Below are positions 11,352 through 21,692 of a DNA stretch of 64,000 bases, in pieces (the first letter of the stretch is position 1; every line of letters starts with the position of its first letter). Below the pieces are notes generated by a model, which was not told where the DNA came from, made no database searches, and saw nothing but the letters and a program-made list of their open reading frames with translations. This DNA is from Loripinus fragilis (Eukaryota; Mollusca; Bivalvia; Lucinida; Lucinidae). Made by a program: the position numbers and the translations under genes. The stretch is taken from the NCBI GenBank assembly GCA_964019695.1, contig OZ026522.1, forward strand, positions 16,738,687 to 16,802,686. Reading direction: 5' to 3'.

Positions 11352-11602
11352 CAGTAAAACCAGTCTAAAGCAGCCACTCAAAATAGACAAAATATAGGTC
11401 TTTAAGACGGTTGGGAGCTTAGTGCAGATCAAAAGTATTGCAGAATGCTCGGGAGCATTCTGCAATCGTTTGACCAGCACTAAGCTACCACTCTACTTTG
11501 AGGCTTATATTTTGTCTATTTTGAGTGCGTTAAGCAATTATCGGCCTTGGAAACATAGTTTTATGGGCGTCTTTACGGTGACCGCTTTTGGCAGGTTTAC
11601 TG
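11352..11602. mobile_element. Tc1/mariner-type MITE, copy in first duplicate
   Basis: The ends CAGTAAAACCAGTCT and its inverse ...GGCAGGTTTACTG are flanked by TA. An internal hairpin is centred on GCAGAATGCTCGGGAGCATTCTGC, a near-perfect palindrome. Confidence 0.8.
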
Positions 11603-11792
11603 TATATGGTAGATGTAGCTGAGCAGGCTGATCATTATCTTACAAGGTCACAGTGCACAAAGCAAGAGCGCGATAGAAAATGATTTTGTTGCATGAATAA
11701 TATAAATAGATCAGTTTAGATATCTGGGCAGTCCGATCATCACCCGATTCATAAAACGTTTTAGCACTATTTCTCCTGAATGCATAGTTTTA

Positions 11793-11993
11793 CAGTAAAG
11801 CCAGTCTTAAGCGGTCACTCAAAATAGACAGAATATAGATTTTTAAGACGGTTTGTAGCTAAGTGTAGGTCAAAAGTATTGCAGAATGCTGGGGAGCACT
11901 CCGCAATGCTGTTGACCTGTATTGAGCAATTATCGGTCTTAAAACATATTTTAGAGACGTCTATAAGGTGGCCGCTTTAGACAGGGTTTACTG
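11793..11993. mobile_element. Tc1/mariner-type MITE, copy in second duplicate
   Basis: CAGTAAAGCCAGTCTTAAGC at the left; the inverse, GCCGCTTTAGACAGGG...TTTACTG, at the right; TA flanks. Shorter than the first duplicate because of an internal deletion. Confidence 0.8.
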
Positions 11994-12510
11994 TATATGG
12001 TAGATGTAGCTGAGCAGGCTGATCAGCATCTTACCAGGTCACAGTGCACAACGACAAAATTGTCTCACTTTTAGGCAAACATATAACGACTTAGCCTTAA
12101 TGTCAATGACAGCGTCAAACATCTCACTTGTATGATAAGTTTAAATGATCCTATTAGCTAAAGGCATACTTCGGACACACAATACACAAGCATGAATGTA
12201 TAATTTGCATATTCAAAAATATTTGATGTGCAGATACAGCTAAAGGAAATAATATTCTGTTTAAAGACACTGTGCATCCCTTCAATGAACATCACTCTAA
12301 CTGCATGCCATGAAAATTGGCAGTTTGTTTTCAAAAGGAATCTCTATTTCAACACATACACTAAATGCCTATAGTATTTTTTAAATAATCGATCACCAAC
12401 GTTGAATATCACGATGTTTCTGAGACTGTTCTCCTTTTATATATATGCTCATGTTAGCTGCACATCATTTCAAGTGGCTCAAAAATAGATAATAAATAAT
12501 AATGAATAAT

Positions 12511-12705
12511 ATGAGCCGCGACGCTAGATATCCATCAATGTGGTATGTGCGACAAGCCAAGGCTCAGATCAGCCTGAGCATACACGCAGTCTGAGCAGAG
12601 CTTTTACGAGTTGCTTGAATATTATATTACTGCCGAACAAAATGTGCAGTTTCTAAGCTTTAATGGAGGCTATACAGGCTGGGCTGAGTCTACACTTATC
12701 AAAAT
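12511..12705. mobile_element. MITE, GAGCC(A/G)CGACAT family, partial
   Basis: Left end ATGAGCCGCGACGCTAGATA, then TCAATGTGGTATGTGCGACA and GATCAGCCTGAGCATACACG. The right end stops at CTTATCAAAATGCCA and runs into the 122-base tandem array. Confidence 0.7.
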
Positions 12706-12711
12706 GCCAGC

Positions 12712-13320
12712 GATGCGTCTCGTGTGTGGTTTTAACCAAACACACTCTTTCATACTATTTTATATGTATGTGAGTAGGGATGGCTGTCACGAGACTGCGC
12801 ATATGCAAATATATAATATTCCATTTTAATCAAGAATGTGATGCATCTCGTGTGTGGTTTTAACCAAACACACTCTTTGGTACTATTTTAAGTGAGTAGG
12901 AATGGCTCTGACGAGACTGCGCACATGCATATCTATAATATTCCATTTTAATCAAGCAGGTGATGCATCTCGTGTGTGGTTTTAACCAAACAAACTCTTT
13001 GATACTATTTGAAGTGAGTAGGGATGGCTCTGACGAGACTGCTCATATGAAAATATATATTATTACATTTTAATTTTGTATGTGATGCATCTAATGTTTG
13101 GTCTTAACCCAAACACTCTTGCATACTTTTGTATGTGAGTAGGTCGGATGGCTCTGACTAGACTGCGCAAATACAAATATATATCATTTCATTTAAAACA
13201 TGCGTGTAGTGCATCTCGTGTGTGTTTCAACAGAACCACTCTTTCATACTATTTGTTAGTGGACAAGGAAGGCTCAGATGAGACTGCGCAAAAGCGCAGT
13301 CTCGTCTGAGTCTTCTCTGG
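12712..13320. repeat. Tandem array, ~122-base unit, five copies
   Basis: Units start with GATGC(A/G)TCTCGTGTGTGG at about 12714, 12839, 12962, 13084 and 13208. Each contains TTTTAACCAAACACACTCTT, GTGAGTAGG, GGCTCTGACGAGACTGCGCA and an AT-rich spacer. The last unit ends in a palindromic GACTGCGCAAAAGCGCAGTC. The array lies about 80 bases beyond the TRIM stop codon. Confidence 0.9.
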
Positions 13321-13362
13321 TCCCCTCTGTGATACTAACTAGGTCTTATTTTACTCTATATT

Positions 13363-13401
13363 TCATTCTATATTTTATTCTATATTTTATTCTATATTTT
13401 A
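13363..13401 (-). promoter_or_regulatory. Candidate polyadenylation signals in a 12-base repeat
   Basis: On the minus strand, the bases around and just after the TRIM stop codon contain repeated AATAAAATATAG units with several AATAAA hexamers. They are positioned for 3' end formation of the TRIM-like transcript. The 12-base tandem repeat nature is direct; the function is inferred. Confidence 0.5.
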
Positions 13402-15132
13402 TTTCATCTTATATACTAAAAGATTATTGCTGCTACCACATCCAAGTATGAGAGTGTTGTCCGAATGTCTGTATGCTACTGACCATGGACCAGTGCCATC
13501 GTCCTGTGATATAAGTAAAGTACAACACTTGGTGCCATCAGCTCTGATAGCTTGTACATTATGGGAGGACTCGCCACACACAATAGCATTACCTCCTCCA
13601 TCAACAACTACACCTCTCGGCCCTCCTAACTCATGATCTTTATACTGGTATACAACAGTTCCATCTGACAACAGACATGATACAGTATCTGTTGCATAGT
13701 CAGTAACAAAAATATTCCTGGTGGAGGGACATACTTCAATATAGTATGGACTAGTAAACATAGACGGCTTCTTGTCTGGTTGTCCTAGTCTATGTGTAAC
13801 AGTACCATTCATATCTAGAACAAGTACTTCCCCCTCCCCAGGTTTGCTGTGACAGGTCACATGGATGATGTCATCTACCACCTGTACACCATAACATCTC
13901 CTACCAACATTGATAGATCGATCTATCTTCAGTGAAGGCATTACCTGTATAAGTTGTAACTTCTTCTTACGTGGTAAAGTGACCATAACACTGCTGCCAC
14001 TGACTGGTGATACATCCCATGGTGCGAAGTCCAGATGAAGACGTTCTTTGACAGTGAATGTATCACTTAGTAATATAAGATTGGAGTTATTACTGCGGTC
14101 ACAAAGAACTACCCCACCATCAGACATAAATGTACAACTGGTTATACATGGACAGGAACTGTCACTTGACAATTGAATGTTGACCTTCCGTGAACTGTCT
14201 ACTGCCAGTTCTGTAAATAGTGTATTAGTATTTTGAGATGATTTGTGTGTTATTTGACCTGTTAATTTTCCAAGTTCTTTAACGGTTTTTAGTAAATTTC
14301 GAAGCTCTTCATTTCTTTTAAAGTTTAAATCAGGTGATGCACTTTCTTGTTTGAAATCGTTTAATAAGCTCTCATAATTTTCGATACGATGCGATACTTT
14401 ATGATGAGCGGCAAACATGTTCGCTTTTTTTGATGTTGTCTGTGCCACGACAAGAAGGGTTTTGTCTGTTGTGAGAGATTTTGAAGTTGATGAACAGGTT
14501 TCAATTTGGCGGTTGATTTCTTGTTTAAATTTTGCTTCATGAACCTCTGATTCTTTGACTACCTTATCTTCTAATATATCTAAATAAGAATTTAGTTCTT
14601 TTCGAAAAGTATGGATATCAGATTTGCATTGGGCTGTCATTGTCTGTACATGTTTTAAGTCAGTAGTTCTATTACGAATAAATGAGTCCATTTCCTTCTT
14701 CAATCTGACTACTCTCTGAATAATTTCTTTTAACTGATTTTCAGAGAACGATTTGATTTTCTCACCAATAGTTATACTTTGACATTTTCTGTGTTTAAGG
14801 ATTTTACAATTAGAACAACATGCTTGATCATGTTCAATACAATAATGGGTAATAGGAGATGTTTGATCGCAGTCACATGACATTATAAATGAATCACTAA
14901 CCGTGGATGTTTGCATGCCCGACATATCTTTTACATCTAAGAGTTTATGATTCCGTGACATCTTCTGTCCCTTGTGAGACTCTGTACATAGATGACACAT
15001 ATATTCCTTACAGTAACTACAAAATGTTATAGCTTCTCGATTCACACCTCTATAATCACAAGGCTCACAGGTATAGGTATATACTGCATCGGATCCAACA
15101 TGGAAACATCTAGCTTCGTCATCTGAAGCCAT
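13399..15132 (-). CDS. TRIM-like B-box protein without RING, with beta-propeller
   Basis: A 577-residue protein from the ATG at 15132. The frame stays open 20 codons further upstream, but that extension crosses a splice-acceptor-like tract, so MASDDE is the better start.

Residues about 22-62 form a first B-box (Cys22, 25, 38, 41, 46, 49; His53, His62). Residues about 86-117 form a second (Cys86, 88, 98, 106, 109; His101, His114; Cys117). Residues about 125-260 are charged and heptad-like, fitting a coiled coil. Residues about 330-577 have repeats such as PRGVVVDGGGNAIVCGESS, typical of an NHL-like or related propeller used for ligand binding.

There is no RING, so ubiquitin-ligase activity is not predicted from this protein alone; a regulatory or adaptor role in the cytoplasm is inferred. 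The coding region is a single exon. Molluscs carry large TRIM families, and many members lack the RING. It is flanked by tandem arrays on both sides. Confidence 0.9.
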   Translation of the reverse strand: MASDDEARCFHVGSDAVYTYTCEPCDYRGVNREAITFCSYCKEYMCHLCTESHKGQKMSRNHKLLDVKDMSGMQTSTVSDSFIMSCDCDQTSPITHYCIEHDQACCSNCKILKHRKCQSITIGEKIKSFSENQLKEIIQRVVRLKKEMDSFIRNRTTDLKHVQTMTAQCKSDIHTFRKELNSYLDILEDKVVKESEVHEAKFKQEINRQIETCSSTSKSLTTDKTLLVVAQTTSKKANMFAAHHKVSHRIENYESLLNDFKQESASPDLNFKRNEELRNLLKTVKELGKLTGQITHKSSQNTNTLFTELAVDSSRKVNIQLSSDSSCPCITSCTFMSDGGVVLCDRSNNSNLILLSDTFTVKERLHLDFAPWDVSPVSGSSVMVTLPRKKKLQLIQVMPSLKIDRSINVGRRCYGVQVVDDIIHVTCHSKPGEGEVLVLDMNGTVTHRLGQPDKKPSMFTSPYYIEVCPSTRNIFVTDYATDTVSCLLSDGTVVYQYKDHELGGPRGVVVDGGGNAIVCGESSHNVQAIRADGTKCCTLLISQDDGTGPWSVAYRHSDNTLILGCGSSNNLLVYKMK

Positions 15133-15770
15133 GCTGTAGGAGAAAGATAAGAAAAATGACAATTCTTGAGATTTTTGAACTGATTGCATCATCTAGCATC
15201 GTAGGCTCAGACAAGCTCGTGCGTCCGCGCAGTTTCGATATAGCTCCGTTAACTGACGTCATACTGTAGGAGAAAGATAAGAAGAAAATGACAATTCTCT
15301 GGATTTTTGTACTGACTGCATCTTCTAGCATCGTAGACTCAGATGAGTCCGTGCGTCCGTGCAGTCTCGATATAGCTCCGTTAACTGACGCCATACTGTA
15401 GGAGAAAGTTAAGAAGAAAACGACAATTCATGAGATTTTTGTACTGATAGCATCTTCTAGCATCGTAGACTCGGACGAGCTCGTGCGTCCGCGCAGTCTC
15501 GATATAGCTCCGTTAACTGACGTCATACTGTAGGAGAAAGATAAGAAGAAAATGACAATTCTTGGGATTTTTGTACTGACTGCATCTTCTAGCATCGTAG
15601 ACTCAGATGAGTCCGTGCAGTCTCGATATAGCTCCGTTAACTGACGCCATACTGTAGGAGAAAGATAAGAAGAAAATGACAATTCATGAGATTTTTGTAC
15701 TGATTGCATCTTCTAGCATCGTAGGCTCAGACGAGCCCGTGCCATCGCACAGTCTCGCCAGAGCATTTAC
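15125..15770 (-). repeat. Tandem array of acceptor-plus-ATG units upstream of TRIM
   Basis: Five units of about 124-132 bases, with ATGs at 15132, 15262, 15394, 15526 and 15650 (minus strand). Each is preceded by CTTATCTTTCTCCTACAG or a near match. Each upstream unit continues GTCAGTTAACGGAGCTATAT, CGAGACTGC and CTACGATGCTAGA. The first unit overlaps the real TRIM start. Frames of about 90 codons run through parts of the array with shared residues (SYSM(T/A)S), but they do not join the B-box frame without splicing. Confidence 0.9.
15133..15160 (-). other. 3' splice site directly before the TRIM start codon
   Basis: On the minus strand a polypyrimidine tract (TTCTTATCTTTCTCCTACAG) ends two bases before the ATG. 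This is a textbook acceptor and implies a non-coding upstream exon. The upstream exon is not identified in the window. Confidence 0.65.
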
Positions 15771-15785
15771 TGCTCGCATAAACAA

Positions 15786-16140
15786 AGTAAGTAATGGTGC
15801 AAAGATCAGGAATCGATACAATCAAGTACCACACCTGACCCAGGATACCAATGGGAAAGTGACAAACTCACAGAAGACACCACAAACGAGAGCCAAGAGG
15901 TCAGCCCTTTCCCAGCAGGTGACCACAAAGCACATATAAACAGACGCGCACAAAACATAGCAAACACAAGACAGAACAAAAACATAAAAGATCCACAAAA
16001 GAAGTACCGCCTTGGAACGGTCAGTAAAATATTTTACTGGAGGGCTTAAACCGGTTTAACGGCGCCAACCTCACCCTTAATTCAGATGTGGATCAAGACA
16101 CATAGATATTTGGTTTGCATGAAAGTCCCCTAACTTATCA
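15786..16140 (-). mobile_element. PLE 3' fragment
   Basis: About 355 bases matching the 3' region of the element at 5479-8543, including both palindromes. The tail (AAGTAAGTAATG on plus) abuts the end of the TRIM-upstream array. The 5' truncation is at about 16140. Confidence 0.9.
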
Positions 16141-16203
16141 AAGCTCAAATGTCGTTAATGGCTCAGATCAATGATTACCATTAATCCCAATTGGAAAACT
16201 TAC

Positions 16204-16462
16204 ACAATGGCGTAGCCAGAACATTGAAGAAGGGAGACTACTGGATCAAGCAGTGATTCTCTTCAATTGCGCTCCTTTCCTAAATGGGAACCTCTCTTAA
16301 GGAAAAACTTTGCTCCCAGAGGGAGCGAATTCTTTCTTTTAAGAGCAGTTCCTTATGGTATGGAAAATCGATTTTACCATATAAGGTGACCTTCCTTGAA
16401 TGTTACTACTTTTATTACGCACGTGTGTAACTGGGTAATGAGAGCTACGCCAATAATACACA
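16204..16462. mobile_element. MITE, GGCGTAGCC-ended family
   Basis: Short inverted ends, TGGCGTAGCC...GAGCTACGCCA. Shared internal phrases are GGGAGACTACTG, GATTCTCTTCAATT, CTCCCAGAGGGAGCGAATTC, CTTTTAAGAG and ATTACGCAC. Related copies lie at 36698 and 44776. Confidence 0.7.
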
Positions 16463-16636
16463 TGCACGTGTTTGTATGCCTTTATTGTCGTATTTTTTTG
16501 ACCCTGGAGTTCAAAGGGCGTGGCATATGCAAATTTTTTCTCCGATCTGTTATCGGTAGTTTTTGCCGAATATACGAACAAATTACGTTATTTGAAATGA
16601 AATGTCTGATGTAAAATAGTAATTGGAAAATTTCGT

Positions 16637-16935
16637 TCGCTGTAGCGTTGTGGTTAAAGTAAGTAAGTGAGCAAAGATCAGGAATCGATACAATCAAGTG
16701 CCACACCTGACCCAGGATACCAATGGGAAAGTGACAAACTCACAGTAGACACCACAAACGAGAGACAAGAGGTCAGCCCTTTCCCAGCAGGTGACCACAA
16801 AGCACATATAATCAGACGCGCACAAAGACATAGCAAACACAAGACAGAACAAAAACATAAAAGATCCACAAAAGAAGTACCGCCTTGGAACGGCGCATGA
16901 CTCGTAGCATATAGCAGGTAAGTTCGAATCTCAGG
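16637..16935 (+). repeat. tRNA-like (SINE-head) block split by a PLE fragment
   Basis: GCTGTAGCGTTGTGGTTAA resembles an A-box region, and after the inserted PLE fragment AAGTTCGAATCTCAGG resembles a B-box. It is the counterpart of the uninterrupted block on the minus strand at 17281-17346. Not a functional tRNA. Confidence 0.4.
16662..16893 (-). mobile_element. PLE 3' fragment inside the tRNA-like block
   Basis: About 230 bases matching the last part of the PLE 3' region, from CCGTTCCAAGGCGGTACTTC to the CTTAC tail. It lacks both palindromes because it is truncated further than the other copies. Confidence 0.85.
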
Positions 16936-17280
16936 AGGTTTCGTTTTATTTTTTTTTCCTGTAAGAAAAGTTTGTATGCGCTAAAAAAATAAGAAAGCAT
17001 GAACATGGTGTTTTTTGTATGTTTTTTTTTGCGCGCGTGCAAAATACGTAAAGTAAATGTAAATATACACATGATATCACTGTAGTTGCTAGTAAACCAA
17101 GAATGTCGGACAACCAATCTTGGCTCTTAGGCGAAACTGTATCGATTTACTAGCGATTGTACACATGTGATCACGTATACATATGCACAATTACAAAAAA
17201 AATAAGCATTTTCACTTTTTAAAGAGTGTTCCGTCATGTCAGTACATAGAAACTATTTTACTGAAAAAAAAAAAATAAAA

Positions 17281-17346
17281 CTCCATGCGAGATTCGATCT
17301 TGCCTTCTCTAGAACAGGAGTCCTGGACTTAGACCACTACACCACA
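17281..17346 (-). repeat. tRNA-like (SINE-head) sequence
   Basis: On the minus strand, GCTGTGGTGTAGTGGTCTAA (A-box-like), GGACTCCTG, then AGATCGAATCTCGC (B-box and T-arm-like, with four of five T-stem pairs), followed by an AT-rich T-run. The acceptor stem does not pair, so this is a decayed tRNA-derived sequence and not a tRNA gene. Confidence 0.4.
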
Positions 17347-17578
17347 GCAGACGATATATTCATATCACTACCGTTACAATATACTGAATTTCAAAAAACC
17401 TAATTTATTCCCGTATATTTGGCGAAAACTATCGATCACATGTCTGAGATAAAATTTGCATAGGTCACTACCTTTGAACTTCAGGGTCAAAAAAATACGA
17501 CAATACCAGTTTGCAATAAAAACCATTTTCTCATGACCTTAGTCTTATATTAAAATTCATACATGTACGGTTGTCAAT

Positions 17579-17799
17579 GCTTAACTCTTTGCCTCCTAGT
17601 GTCGTCTACTGCTGATAGCCTTTGCAAACAGATGGCATTCAGATCAGGACCGAAAGAAGGTAGGTCCTGATCTGGATCAAAACTGTTTGAAACTCTAAAG
17701 GTAATTATCTGAAATATTTTTTCGAAAAAATAAATTTTGAAAGAAAATCAGCAGACGTTAAAAAGGCATGCAAATTTACCCAGTTTGCAAAGAGTTACC
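17579..17799. mobile_element. MITE with AACTCTTTGC ends
   Basis: Left TTAACTCTTTGCCTCC pairs with right GTTTGCAAAGAGTTACC. An inner pair, GATCAGGACC...GGTCCTGATC, forms a hairpin at about 17642-17678. A diverged relative may lie at 46108-46256. Confidence 0.6.
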
Positions 17800-18519
17800 A
17801 CCCCTTGTAATTTTATAGCTTTCAGTTATAATGTTTCAATGGGTTCCATTAACTGAGAAATTTCTAATTGAGTGAGTTGGCCCCAAAAGGTGAGACAAGA
17901 ATCTGACGTGTTTTTCTTTCTGTTAATTATCTAAGGTGAGAAAAAATCTATGAGGAAATTCTACTATTTTCAATTTCTGAAGGGGCATTACTCAGAAAAT
18001 TGCAATTTAGAGTTACAAGTTTTGTGCTTTGAAATTTTGCATGTTGTCACATGTGTTTTACATTATTTTAAAATTTCATGAAAATATGTGTTGCGTTGGA
18101 GATAAATTAATAATTATTAATATGCAATATCAACCTTTTTTTCCATTCTGAAGGGCAGTAATTAAAACATACGAATAACAGAGTGAGATAAATTGAGCTC
18201 TGCAAATCATCTCATGCAAAAGCCACATAAAATATTTAAAAAAGGCTACAGGGCGTATAGAATAAAAAAGAATAGACATATTAACTTTCGACGTCAAAGT
18301 TCCATAACTCCAAAATATTCAATCTGAAATTAGGGCCTTTAAATTATGAACATTTTCACATGTTACTCTACATTGAAATAAAGTTTAATTAAATATATAA
18401 GAAAAGTATACAGTAACAGAGGCACGACAACATCACATAATCTAAAGGTACCAATTTCAAAGTCATGTCCACCCCTATTAACAAACCAATGCAGAGATAC
18501 CTTATTTGGGATCTGTGCA
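17800..18519. other. Non-coding DNA, nothing recognised
   Basis: AT-rich stretch without supported genes or repeats. Confidence 0.5.
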
Positions 18520-19043
18520 CAGGTGAAAGTTTCATTAAAACAATACAGAGAGTGACTGTATTTGGGATATGCACGTTGTTATATTTTACCAAGTTTCATT
18601 TAACTATCTACAATGATTTTCAAGTGAGGTTATAACAGCTATTTTCAATAATCTAAGGACAATAACACAATAAGTATCCAGAGATATAGTTCTTGCATTC
18701 AATAATCCAAGGACCATAACACAATAAATATCCAGAGATATAGTTCTTGCATTCAATAATCCAAGGACCATAACACAATAAGTATCCGGAGATATAGTTC
18801 TTGCATTCAATAATCCAAAGACCATAACACAATAAGTATCCAGAGATATAGTTCTTGCTTTCTATACAAGCCTCATTAAAACAATACAGATAGTTACTGT
18901 ATTGGGATCTGCACGTTGTTTTATGTTACCAAGTTTCATTAAGATATCTAAATGGTTTTCAAGTGAGATTATTACAGATACAGCTATTTTCAATAATCTA
19001 AGGACCATAACACAATAAGTATCCAGAGATACAGTTCTTGCAT
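18520..19043. repeat. Duplicated ~345-base unit with a 54-base tandem array
   Basis: A 54-base unit (TCAATAATCCAAGGACCATA...) is repeated four times at 18645-18860 and once more at 18990-19043. The flank CATTAAAACAATACAGA ... ACCAAGTTTCATT ... TTTTCAAGTGAG occurs before both, so the whole block was duplicated with a 345-base period. The 54-base length keeps a minus-strand frame open, but there is no other sign of coding. Confidence 0.85.
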
Positions 19044-19169
19044 TCTGCACATTGTCTAACAGAACCGTTTATTTGTGAAACGTTTTATGAAAGCTTGAGC
19101 GACATGAAAACTTTAACGCCACTGCATACGCAGTAATACAGAGGTTGGTGCCTTTGCTATAATCGTACG

Positions 19170-19871
19170 GGGCCCGCAATTACAATGGATCCTTAAAGTT
19201 AAGGAAGACTTAAGTTAAGTATTGATATTTCAACATGCTATATTAACCCACCTTTCCACTGGGCGGCAATTCTGCTATGCTCATGGCGATCTAGGATTTT
19301 CTCTAAAAGTATTCCAAATCGCCGCGGAAGCGTAGACTGCCACACGATTTGGGGACTTGACGCTTCCAGTACGCTTCCACTACGCTTCCTCTACGCTTCT
19401 TCTACGCTTCATTTACGCTCCTGCTACGATCCAACTACGGCAATGAAGATCTGGCTACGATTAGTCTATGCTAATGGCGATGCAGCTGCGACCTTGCTAC
19501 GACCTTGGCGATGGAATTACGCTTTCGTTGCGCTTTTGTATCCTTTTTATATAGAATCTGAAATTCCGATACGCTTCCACTACGGCCTTGGCGCTTCTAC
19601 TGCGCTCTTGCCGTTTCTGTTACGATTCGTGTCATTTTTACCAAAATTTCGAATCGTAACAGAATCCCTGTCCAGTGGAATGGGGGTTTTAGATTCTAAA
19701 GAAATTGCCTGGATCGATGCAGTACTTGTGGTCAAAGATATCATTGTGATCTACAGGAAAAATGAAACTATATTATTTTAATCAGTTTGAAACGTTATTT
19801 TTGCATCCTGCAAAAATCAATACTAACTTAAGTTTTCCTTAACTTTAAGGAGGCATTGTAATTCCAGGCCC
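19170..19871. mobile_element. TIR element (GGGCC ends), outer of two nested
   Basis: About 60-base imperfect inverted ends (19170-19229 and 19812-19871) begin GGGCC and share AATTACAATG, CCTTAAAGTTAAGGAA and ACTTAAGTTA. GGG/GGC-type ends recall PIF/Harbinger elements, but the target duplication is not clear. Confidence 0.75.
19247..19686. mobile_element. Inner TIR element made of CTACGCTTC repeats
   Basis: About 28-base inverted ends (CCCACCTTTCCACTGGGCGG; on the right the complement of CAGTGGAATGGGGG). The interior is filled with degenerate short repeats of CTACGCTTC / CTACGATC type, densest at 19360-19440, running on into ACGCTT and GCGCTT forms to 19620. A 112-codon plus-strand frame (19443-19781) crosses it; it is judged a by-product of the repeats. 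Confidence 0.75.
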
Positions 19872-21345
19872 AATTGTTTTATATAATCAACTGACTGTAA
19901 TATACACGACCCGTGGTGAACGTAGATATTAGAAATATCTTTTTTAAGTTAAAATAAGTTTGTACTGGTCAGACTGCGCCAAGATAGAAGAAAGGGTGAG
20001 ATTCATTGGATCATAAATTGTAGCTTCTGTTGTACATTACGCCTGAGATATCTATTGTATGTCCTTCTTGCTGTAACTAATTTTAAGATATTCTAATATA
20101 GGGGTCCAAAATATCATAATTTTGAGTTTAAAACCATGATACGTGAGCAAATACAAGTATCAAGATTTGAAGAATGAGTATTTCATCAAGTTGGAATGAA
20201 ATGCAAAACTAAAAACTATTAAAAGTGCATTTGGGAAAATCAGGCACAATTCGAGAATCGAATCAAGCCTTGTGTGTACGTAAGGCGCATTATGCGAAGT
20301 ACTATATCAAAAGCTCCATTTTGTAAGTGGAAAAGGCATAAGAAACGTTATTTTTCTAGTTTGTGAGTTCAGCCCTAATAAAATCCATTTTTCTGATTAC
20401 CCGAAAAGTTTAATCAGCTTACTTAATGAAGTTTATGTATTTTCCAATAAAATATCTCTGTAGCAATATTTAATTGAAAAACATAAACTTCATTTATAAC
20501 CGTTTGTTTCGATGCAATCAAATTTCTTATTGTGTCAACATGATTTCAGTGACGCCAGCATCACGTTATATAACGTCAGCGTTACCAACCGTGTTATCAA
20601 AGTGGATCCTCGATGTACATCCTTGGTTTGATTCCACGGAATTTCTCGGAATTGGCTGAGGCAGTTCCGATTTCAAAGAATCCTGTTAGTCATATGATTT
20701 TGCAAAGAAGGTAATAGATTATTTAAGTGTCCCCTTTTGATTTTAAATATTGTGTCCCCTTTTGATTTTAAATATTGTGTAATATTGATCTACATACTGA
20801 AATAAAGTGATAGGGCTGGTTTCATGCTGCTAACTTTCGATTTCCATACAAATTGTGGTGGGGTAAGCGTATTTTAACTATTGAAAAAAGTATTTATGGG
20901 GATATAACAAAAACTCCACTGGCACCTAGTGTTGGGTCAAAGGGGCTTTATTTTTTATTCCGCAATGTTTTGACTCCTGTCTAGAGAAACACAAGGTAGG
21001 AAGCGAATTTATGTGCCTATTTGTTGAAAAGTTATTAACTTAAAGAATAGTATGCGCCCAATTACCACTGTCTAGACATGGTGTAAATGTATAAGTATCC
21101 AAAATTTGATCAAAATATACCATACGGTGCAAGAGCTATGAGCATTTTCACTAAAAACCTCGACCAGCCAAAATGATGCTCGGCGAAGTCTCATCCCCAT
21201 TTTAAATTCAAGTGTTTGGGCAATGTTGAAACTAGAACCGTGTGTAGGGGACACGGATGACCCCGCTGTTGCAAAATACACATATTCTCACAAACAAAGG
21301 CAAAAAAGACAATTTATGAACAAAGGGCAATTACCCTGGAAACCA
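19872..21345. other. Non-coding DNA with one 27-base tandem duplication
   Basis: The only structure noted is GTGTCCCCTTTTGATTTTAA... repeated twice at about 20728-20781. No supported gene. Confidence 0.5.
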
Positions 21346-21692
21346 CCAGATGATATGGATCATCTTGAAACTTGATAGGCCTTGAGCTGGCTATAGACCC
21401 CCTCCCCCCAGGGGGAATTTTGTACACTTTGATTTTCTGAAACTACATTATATATGCCACAAAATAAAAGATGTAAGCCCTCTGAAAGTGGCAGCGTTAA
21501 CATGTAACATCACGTTATATACGTTACACCCCCCAAAAAAATAGCATTAAACGTCCCTGATAATGTCTCAACGATGACTTGTTCGTACATATTTGCATGC
21601 TGACACAGGTTTATGAACTCTTATTACACAGTTACATATTTTTTGTACTAATTTTATAAATATCTTGAGTTAGTACCGTTGTATACGTTACT

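Larger units (their letters stand above)
11305..12050. repeat. Segmental tandem duplication carrying a mariner MITE
   Basis: Two diverged copies (about 11305-11660 and 11745-12050) share CGATTCATAAA, TTCTCCTGAAT, a complete CAGTAAA-type MITE, then TATATGGTAGATGTAGCTGA, GCAGGCTGATCA and GGTCACAGTGCACAA. Because flanking sequence is shared as well as the MITE, the block was duplicated together rather than hit twice. Confidence 0.8.
16483..17505. mobile_element. Palindromic element with a tRNA-like sequence in each arm
   Basis: The outer arms are inverted: TATTGTCGTATTTTTTTGAC at 16483 matches the complement of 17486-17505. The similarity continues through GAGTTCAAAGG, ATGCAAATTTT, TATCGGTAGTTTT and TGCCGAATATACG. 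Each arm then carries a tRNA-like block and a T-rich run. The left arm is longer because a PLE 3' fragment (16662-16893) interrupts its tRNA-like block. The inner 200 bases are unpaired. It is either a foldback transposon that captured a tRNA-derived SINE or an inverted duplication. Confidence 0.7.

Noticed and set aside
15125..15192. Longer TRIM start (20 extra residues, MMQSVQKS...)
   Set aside because: The extension reads through a polypyrimidine-CAG acceptor that is part of a tandem repeat, and adds no domain.
17281..17346. Functional tRNA gene on the minus strand
   Set aside because: A- and B-box-like sequences are present, but the acceptor stem does not pair and the anticodon arm is irregular; treated as a SINE-type relic.
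19443..19781. 112-codon frame on the plus strand
   Set aside because: Lies across the short-repeat interior of an inner TIR element and into the outer arm; composition follows the CTACGCTTC repeats.
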